From positions 246,349,482 to 246,413,481 of the forward strand of contig CAKMRJ010005523.1 of the NCBI GenBank assembly GCA_928212115.1: DNA of 64,000 nt, in the 5' to 3' direction. Position numbers and translations under genes: made by a program. A model generated the notes under the pieces. The model was not told the DNA's origin. It worked only from the letters and a program-made list of their open reading frames with translations, and did no database searches. Below are positions 57,090 to 64,000 of the stretch, piece after piece. The first letter of the stretch is position 1, and each line of letters opens with the position of its first letter. This stretch comes from Lactuca virosa (taxonomy: Eukaryota; Streptophyta; Magnoliopsida; Asterales; Asteraceae).

Positions 57090-59445
57090 TGTCAGACCCC
57101 CAAACCAGAACGGCGGAAACGTCTGGGGGCGGATGACTTCATGAACAATATCATAACAATTGAATAATAGCAATCAAAGCATCACAACCATTGCATTGAA
57201 TATTTAATAAGTTTACATTATACTCAAAAACATTGTTTACATGTTATAAAATGTGTATGACAAAAGTAAATAACGAGATGCGACGACGTCCCATCCACCA
57301 AAAACTCATGTGGTTACCTGTTTACTAATTTCCTGAAAATACAAGTGATTTTGAAAAAGTGTCAACAATTAAGTTGGTGAGTTCATAAGCGTTTTGTATG
57401 AGAAAGGTTTGTAACTGTTTCTTGTAAAATGATAGTGTATACTTCCAGAAAATCCAATATTTTCTTTATAAATGAGTTGTAGTCTTAAATGTTCCAAGAC
57501 CGAAATGTATGAGTATCTTCCATACTTCATATAATAATATGTAGTTTTATTCGTATATAAAACCTTTGAATGCATGTTTCCATAAATATAAACTGTAATG
57601 TACTAGAAAAACTGTGTAATGTGGTTTTATCTAAATAAAACCATTTATAGATATGTTGACCCGTAAATCACATGTTTTGTCGATAGTCCATGTGAGTTAT
57701 TATAACCACACTAATGCGACTGGTTGCCTGAAAGACACGCTTCGGACGTCGGAACTGTTTACGACATTTGTCACCCCAGACCTGCCGGTCTAACTGTAGC
57801 TAACAATTTAGGTGCGGGGTTGTCAATCCCGTATAGATCTATACACAAGTGTCACGCTCTCCCTACAAGAGACTCTGGTTATAATGCGGGTCTTAGTATG
57901 TGTACTCTAGTGGGTATGGTGAAGCCTAACTGTCTCACAACCTAGTATCAATCGATTTACATGAACCGGAAACTCGTTCTTCTTGTAAGTGAAATAATTA
58001 TACCCTTAAATAATTATATGTTTTTCCTGAATGATAGAAAAATGTTTGTGACTCCCAAACTATACCAATTATAATTTATCATGTCTGTTGTTGAAACTAT
58101 TTATATAATCCTTTATAAAAATAGTTTAGTTATTATCTTGTATCCAAAATATATAGTCAACATAATGTTTTTGGGTTGTAACCCACCAAAGTGGTAAAGG
58201 ACTACAAAGTACCCCTTTTTGTTAGAAAACTATCTTTTAGTAAAACGTTTCCAAAATCATGTGGTTTTACAAACCATAATTTTTATTATGATCTTGATAA
58301 CATAGAATATGTTTTGTTCTTGTAGTTTTGAATTTCAAAATAGATATATCACAAATATTTACACAAAGTCTAGTGACAATGATATATCTTGCATATAATG
58401 GCTTATATCTCAATATGAAGATAAAACATGAAAGTATTTGTATAATAAACCAAATTTTGACTTGTATCCCCCCCCCTAAAACATGAAAATCTCGAAAAAG
58501 TAGGGGTATGAACTCATCTTGAGTGGTTTTGTGGGTTGTTTGAGGAGATAGTGAAGATTCCAAGCTTAATCACTTGAATGATATTGTTGAACTTCCTTGG
58601 AAAGAATATTATCCTAAGAGTTTTTTATCACATAATAATATGTGTAAATAATATGAAACTATTATGAAAGTGTAATATAACACTAGATCAACAAAAAGGG
58701 CTTACCAAAATACTAAAAAAAGCTTGGAGATTTTTCGACTTGGGGGCTTGGAATTGATCTTTCTTGAGAGAATAATGAAGTAACAGGAGGTGGAATGGAA
58801 AATAGTGGGGTTTGTGGGAAAGATCTTGTCTAAGATAAGGTGGAAAATGATGGGATGTTTACTTGGAAATCTGTTGGGTATTATATTTATTTGTTAGAGT
58901 TTTGCTTGGGATACTGCCGAGTTTTGCATGGGAAATGGGTGAGGCATCTAATCATAAAGTCAACCTTCTTACCTTTTCTTTATTTTGACCGAGAACGCCT
59001 TAAAGCTCGCTAGTATGACCGAAATCACATGTGATTTCGGTCCTAGGCATGGTTTGACCAAGTGATTTCGGTCCTAATGGTCTTGGCTTGGAGATTTCAG
59101 CCTAGGTGTGTGTTCTAGGCTTGATTTCGGTCTTGTAGTCCCCACTAGGAGGTGATTTCGGCCCTAAGCAACCGAAATCACTAGGGTTGTGGGGTCCTAG
59201 GCCAATAACTATAAAACAATGTTTTAATTTCATGATTTATGTTCCAACTATTTGGCTTTGCTTGACCTTTAAGTGTTTACTACAAACTTGATTTTTTTTA
59301 AGTATGCATATATACATATATATACTTATACAAACAATGCCCTTTTGGCTTTCAAAGTTTTATTACAACAATGTTACATTGTGGTTGTACTTATACATAG
59401 ATTCATTTTGAACTTTGCTTAACACGAAATTTACCAGTTGTCACA
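57090..59445 (-). repeat. 5' LTR of element I
   Basis: As written TGTCAGACCCCC...AGTTGTCACA, 2356 bp. It holds a perfect 26-bp palindrome at 59017-59042 (arm GACCGAAATCACA) and further TGATTTCGG copies to 59190, upstream in the minus sense of ATAAATATAAT (58892-58882), a candidate TATA region. Confidence 0.9.
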
Positions 59446-59495
59446 TGATGATGTGAGCTGACTTCTTTGACACCCCTTGGCTGATCAGGATACTA

Positions 59496-60028
59496 CTATT
59501 CTTCATTACAAGAATGTTTTGACTCAATAGCCAACTTTTCTATCAGCTCCCAGATTTCAGTTGGCGTCATGTTTCTTAAAGATCCACCACTAGAATCATT
59601 TATCAGCCTTCTCTCCATTGGTGTCAATCCTTCATAGAAGCATTGGTACAGCTGGTAATCGTTGATTTCGTGTTTTAGGCACCGAACAAGTAACTTTTTG
59701 AAATGTTCCCAATACGTGTGTATGGCTTCTCGTTTACCTTGTTTGATAGCAAGGATCTCTCTGCAAAGGTTTGGGACTCGCGCTTTTGAAAATATTTTTA
59801 TAAGAATAATTTCGCAAGCGTGTTCCATGTGGTGATGAAGTCGGATGGAAGATCATATAACCACTCGTTTTCCAAGTCTTGAAGTGAAAAGGGGAATGCC
59901 CTCAGTTTTATCTGATCGTCTGTTATGGTGAATGGCTTTATTCGTGAAAAAACCACATGAAATTCCTTAAGGAATTTATGTGGGTAGTCATTTTCGAGAC
60001 TTCTAAACGTAGGTATTTTGTGAATCAA
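59496..60028 (-). pseudogene. Athila-type gag capsid region (element H)
   Basis: The frame 60028-59798 has NDYPHKFLKEFHVVFSRIKP and IKLRAFPFSLQDLENEWLYD, the conserved core of Athila/Tat gag. After a frameshift near 59800, 59828-59496 continues with EAIHTYWEHFKKLL, YQCFYEGLTPMERRLI and TPTEIWELIEKLA. Two stop codons follow, and element I interrupts the remainder. Confidence 0.85.
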
Positions 60029-60454
60029 CCCACATTTCAGCTCAAAATTTTGAGCTTCTGGAAAAGTGATGCAGAGAGATTATTGAGTAACCTCTTGGGT
60101 AGCCCACTCTCTGAGAGTTTTCTCTTCATTTTCGTGTCTCCAATGGATGAATTGTCAGAATCATATTCAGATGGTGGTGGCAACTAAGATTTAAATGGGC
60201 TTTAGGAAGGTGAGGATGGAGGTGCTTTTGGGAATGATGAAACGGAGATTTCCGGTTCGTTCCACAAGGGACTGCCTTGTGGTGTGGTGATTTTTAGTGG
60301 TAATGAAGAGGATGGAACTGAGGAACCTGCTTCTTGCTTCTATAGTTCAACTATCCTCTTCAACTTCCTTGCGGTTTTCTCAATTTCTAGATCAAATACT
60401 AGAGGGGTACTTGTACGATAAGTTCTGGGCATACAAACTATTAGCAGTATCATC
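60029..60454 (-). other. Start of gag and leader of element H
   Basis: Upstream of the readable gag frame; contains degenerate gag N-terminal sequence that I cannot place exactly. Confidence 0.45.
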
Positions 60455-60472
60455 TCCCCGGCAACAGTGCTA
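60455..60472 (-). other. Primer binding site (Asp tRNA) of element H
   Basis: As written TCCCCGGCAACAGTGCTA. Its reverse matches at 15 of 18 positions the sequence complementary to the Asp-tRNA 3' end that Athila elements use. Confidence 0.75.
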
Positions 60473-60475
60473 ATT

Positions 60476-62140
60476 TGTTAAAACGCTGTTGCGGACGTCT
60501 TAAGGAAATAAAATTTCACTGGTGGAATACACTAAAGGGTAACACAGGAAGGACGGTCGAATCCTCAGGGACACAGGCTAATGGTCAATGCCTCTTTACG
60601 GAAGGCACATACTAGTTAAAAACAGAAAATATAGAAATGGTGTTTTGATTATTAATTAAAACTAAAAATTGCAACGAAATAAACTATAAATTCAATAATA
60701 AAAAGTGAATTTAGTTATGCTGCGACTTTCCTAATCATGAAATCAATACCAACTTGGTTATTCCAAGTGTGTTCTATCTAAGTTGTACTGAAAACTACCA
60801 ATAAGCTCTAGCAAGTTCTCTTTAACCTAGTTAATTAACCAAAACAAGCTCTTCAGTTAATCCTAATTTTTTACAGATCTAACTAAATAAACTATTAATT
60901 AAATTCAGAAAAGCAACATTAAGATTTGTGTAAAATTTCCAACAATATTCAATAATTCTCACAAGCTTGGAAGCGTAAAAATATTAAATTTCAATTTATA
61001 TCATAATTAAATCCCAACACGGAACCAATCTGATACTTGTTACTTATTACTAGTTGATTAGAACAATTACGAATTTCATTTACTAATTAACTAGAATGAT
61101 TTAATCCTAAATTAGGTGATCAAGCTAAAACTAACTAAAATCAAATATTCAATAAGCACAAAACTGAAAAATCTAGATATAATCACAAATTAAAACCCAA
61201 GTCTAATGATTGATTACATAAAAAGTATTGATCTATGTAGAACTGAAATCTAGGGTTTAGCCAGACATGGCTAAAATCCGATCAAAACTAATGAAAAAAA
61301 AGATTAAGCTACTAATTCTTACTAAACTAAATGATTGAGATGATCTACAGCCTTCAGATCTTTAGAAAGTGATGAAAAGCGCAGAAAACCGCCTTCAGAA
61401 GTCAACTTTGTCGTCTAGGAATGCCTTGGGTTCAACTCAGACAACATCTGGTATTTATATAATAGACTTGGAAAAAAATAAGGGTTCTGGAAATAAGCAC
61501 GACCCGTGCTTGGGGAGCATGGCCCGTGCTAGGTCATCGCAAATTTAGAATCCGGAAAAAAATAAAAAAAATAAAAATAAAAAAACTGGACTTCGATGGG
61601 GAAGCACGACTCGTTTTTGGGCTTTACAGATTAAAATATCTAAAAAAATGGCATTGATTGGGATCGGGAGGTAGGTACGGATCGTGCTTGGGAGGCACGA
61701 CCGTGCTTCAGGACCGAAGTTTTAAAAGACCTAAAAAATGGCATTGATTGGGATCGGGAGGTAGGTACGGATCGTGCTTGGGAGGCACGACCGTGCTTCA
61801 GGACCGAAGTTTTAAAAGACCTAAAAAAATCAGAAGTCTTTAGGTTAACTTTCGTAAGTGAAGAACGACCCGTGTATGGTGAGACCTAGACCGTATTTGG
61901 TCTTTTTTAGCATTTTGGCTTTAAATAAGCTCCAATTATGCTCCAAATATGCTCCAATTATGCTCTAAATATGCTCCACTTCAAATTACCTGAAATGGAC
62001 ACCTAAACATGAGCAGTGCAGAATTCTTATGAAATACATCAGTTGAACATTATTTAACTAATGCACATGAAAAAGCATAAAGTATGTTGCAAAATGCTAA
62101 TAAAAACTACCCTAATAGATGTATAAAGTTGCTTCTATCA
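60476..62140 (-). repeat. 5' LTR of element H
   Basis: As written TGTTAAAACGC...TTCTATCA, 1665 bp. It contains GCACGACCCGTGC (61498-61510) and related dyads to 61900, with TATATAAATA (61461-61452) next in the minus sense. An exact 90-bp tandem duplication (about 61642-61825) is absent from the other LTR. Confidence 0.9.
61642..61825. repeat. Perfect 90-bp tandem duplication in the 5' LTR of H
   Basis: GCATTGATTGGGATCGGGAG begins at 61651 and again at 61741; the two units appear identical. The other LTR (around 37415-37505) has one copy. Confidence 0.95.
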
Positions 62141-62983
62141 ATGACCTGCAACTTGCAACCTCTATGGCTTAAGCTCTTCCTATTGGTACTCTTTCAACCT
62201 ATTAGGCATCCTTAATAATTCAGATAAGGTTTTAGGAAAAGATCGTCAACTACCTAAACCCTCCATTCATACCCCATAATAACATCCATACATCAAGTAA
62301 AGAATGAAACTTATAACACCTAAATGAGTATTATTATATGCATCATATATTCAACGATAAAACATATAAACATAGTCATACATCATTCTCACAAGTAACA
62401 TATGCTAGCATTCCATATACATCAAATTCATCAAAGTGGAATCAACATAACACTTAATTCCTTTCATGGAAAATGACTAAGGAACATAAAATAGCATCCC
62501 AATTATCACATTGTATTTAAGCACAAACAATAACAAGTTAATCATAACTATAAACTCACCTTAGTCAACTACAATAATCCTACATCACATCATATATGGC
62601 TCTATAGAGTGTCCAAACAACCTAACCATAATTATAATAACATTTTGTTCAAACTTAAACACTTTATAACTTAATAATATAATCCTCGATGCTATAATTC
62701 TAAGCTACTAGATATGTAATGAAACCTAACTAGTTAAATAATTAGGTGTAATAGTCTATTTAACTTCTTTGATGATAGATCTTGTAAATCTCTCTAATTG
62801 TCATGCATAATATTATAAGCCTAAAAGTGTTAAACATCACCCACATATTTTGAGTTGCTAATTCATTTTATAATTAATTTTTGTGGCAATTAATTAAGTA
62901 CTTCCTATAAACCCACCAAGACAATATATAAGTATATATTGTTTCCAAGAACGCTTAGAATGTAAAACTGAATAATGATAATC
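62141..62983. other. AT-rich DNA to the right of element H
   Basis: No gene found. Words such as AAACTCACCTTAGTC (62561) recall gypsy LTR sequence, so it may belong to an old LTR split by H. Confidence 0.4.
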
Positions 62984-62991
62984 CTCTAATG

Positions 62992-63493
62992 TAGGGGTGT
63001 TCGTCGGTTCAAATCCAATGGATTTCAATAGAACCGATCCAGTCCAATCATCCATTGGATGTTGAGTTTTGTCAACTGATCCAATCCAATTTAGTATAAA
63101 AAACCAAAACCGAACCGATCCAATTGGATGTTGGATTGGATCGGTTTTATCCATTAGATATTTTGATTGGTTTAATCCATTGATTCTCCATTATCCAACC
63201 AATTTAAGTAAGACTAAAAAAGTAACATTAACTTCAAGTCTTCAACTTATTTTTCATTGAATAATTAATACTATTAATTGGATTCAGATTATAATATTGG
63301 ATATTTATTGGATTAAAATTACATATCCAACTGGACTGGATCGATTCAGTTATCCATTGGAATTTCATGATGATCCAATAAACGATCCAATCTAATTGGA
63401 TTTTAAAATTTTGCATCCGATCCAATCCAATTGGTAGGTTTGTAATTGGATCAATCGATTCCAATTGGATTGGTTAATTTCTGCACACCCCTA
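62992..63493. mobile_element. hAT-type non-autonomous DNA transposon 3 (502 bp)
   Basis: Identical 8-bp duplications CTCTAATG (62984-62991 and 63494-63501). The ends are TAGGGGTGTTCG and, reversed, TAGGGGTGTGCA. Both arms are built of degenerate CCGATCCAATCCAATTGGAT words. Open frames inside (rich in DPIQ or GSV) are by-products of the repeats. Confidence 0.85.
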
Positions 63494-63501
63494 CTCTAAT
63501 G

Positions 63502-64000
63502 CATCAGCTGACTTGAATAAACTATTAGATAACAAAATCGTTTAATATTTATTTGTTACTTCAAATTCAAAGAACAATTTCTTGCATGTCAACCCATCAT
63601 ATTAGAATCGTTCTCCACTTTTCTTGACCCAAATAAATATCATCATAAAATAATTATTTCATAATATGGTCTGACGCAATTGGATATACGGCCCATCAGA
63701 ATCATTTGATACCCATGCACTTAACATTACAATATAGTTCTCATAAACTCCTTCTTATGTTATTGACCAATACTGTGTATCTTGTATTATACAAATATTA
63801 AGTTAGGAGTATTTAGTATCTTTGATATAATGGGAATGCAGATTACCCATCAAATTGAGAGTTGAGATCTCAACCACTTTTATATCTCCTTGACTATTGT
63901 CCTTGGCAATGCTTACATAAAGGGATACCCACCAATAACAACCTCAACTATCACAGTTGTACATACACTCTCATCAAAATGTGTAATGACACGATGAGGA
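63502..64000. other. AT-rich intergenic DNA to window end
   Basis: No feature that I can support. Confidence 0.5.

Larger units (their letters stand above)
41086..59445 (-). mobile_element. Tekay/Del-like chromovirus I, with extra ORF before gag; host of copia D
   Basis: LTRs at 41086-43490 and 57090-59445, about 5% different where compared, flanked by TGATC (41081-41085) and TGATG (59446-59450), four of five identical. In the minus sense: 5' LTR, initiator-Met primer site, leader, extra ORF, gag, protease, RT, RNase H, integrase, chromodomain, polypurine tract and 3' LTR. This is a full gypsy complement, but each part has at least one stop or frameshift. It lies within the gag of H, and its extra ORF is interrupted by copia D. 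Confidence 0.9.
36279..62140 (-). mobile_element. Athila-like gypsy retrotransposon H (gag-protease only), host of elements I and D
   Basis: Two LTRs (36279-37829 and 60476-62140) and an exact 5-bp target duplication ATGAC (36274-36278 and 62141-62145) define a complete insertion. On the minus strand: 5' LTR on the right, Asp-tRNA primer site, gag, [element I], gag zinc knuckle, protease, non-coding DNA, polypurine tract and 3' LTR. Internal sequence without I is about 4.3 kb, too short for Athila pol, and no RT, RNase H or integrase is recognisable. The proteins resemble Athila/Tat gag-protease. The LTRs differ at over one base in ten in the part I compared, so it is old. Confidence 0.85.

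Noticed and set aside
62894..63464. Opposed open frames rich in DPIQ and GSVRFW
   Set aside because: They arise from the reiterated CCAATCC words of hAT element 3.
1..64000. tRNA, rRNA and other structural RNA genes
   Set aside because: The only tRNA-like matches are short primer binding sites next to LTRs; no full-length RNA gene was recognised.

Overview
This is nuclear DNA of a flowering plant, probably Lactuca (lettuce) or a close Asteraceae relative. It has AT-rich intergenic DNA, GT-AG introns, plant LTR retrotransposons with initiator-Met or Asp tRNA primer sites, and ACTCGGCGAGT-type motif clusters that I associate from memory with lettuce repeats. The genus is an inference.

Only one host gene is convincing: a five-exon OTU-family deubiquitinase at 31618..33013 (+), with an intact Asp/Cys/His set and two ACGTG-core elements upstream. 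Nearly everything else is mobile DNA, mostly LTR retrotransposons stacked inside one another. I letter them A to J for reference.

Left nest (1-26049): copia A (+, 3' part, ends 5669) lies in the gag of copia B (+, ends 10078). B lies in copia C (-, ends 15412), and C lies in gypsy E (-, ends 26049). E also holds two solo LTRs, F (16876-19019) and G (22909-25351). C carries a hAT-type element (12141-13453). A, C and D (below) are one family with a dead integrase. B has a gag-protease remnant and no pol.

Middle (26050-36278): a ruined gypsy pol (J, +, 26350-27440); an inverted-repeat element between TA microsatellites (28157-29640); a 251-bp PIF/Harbinger-type MITE (30325-30575) in one copy of a local duplication; the OTU gene; a second hAT-type element (33659-34413); and plain AT-rich DNA.

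Right nest (36279-62140): an Athila-like element H (-; LTRs 36279-37829 and 60476-62140; duplication ATGAC) with gag and protease but no RT or integrase. Inside it is a Tekay/Del-like chromovirus I (-; LTRs 41086-43490 and 57090-59445) with gag, PR, RT, RNase H, IN and a chromodomain, all with stops or frameshifts, plus an extra sense ORF before gag. Inside that ORF is copia D (+; 48920-56498; duplication TCCTC). LTR divergence judged by eye falls from H (over 10%) to I (about 5%) to D (2-3%), as the nesting order predicts. A third hAT-type element is at 62992-63493.

The most unusual pattern is that the LTRs of six families each carry a cluster of short dyad-symmetric, CpG-containing motifs just upstream (element sense) of a TATA-like box. 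The motif differs in each family, except that E and F share a related one. The A/C/D family has its cluster just after the primer binding site instead.
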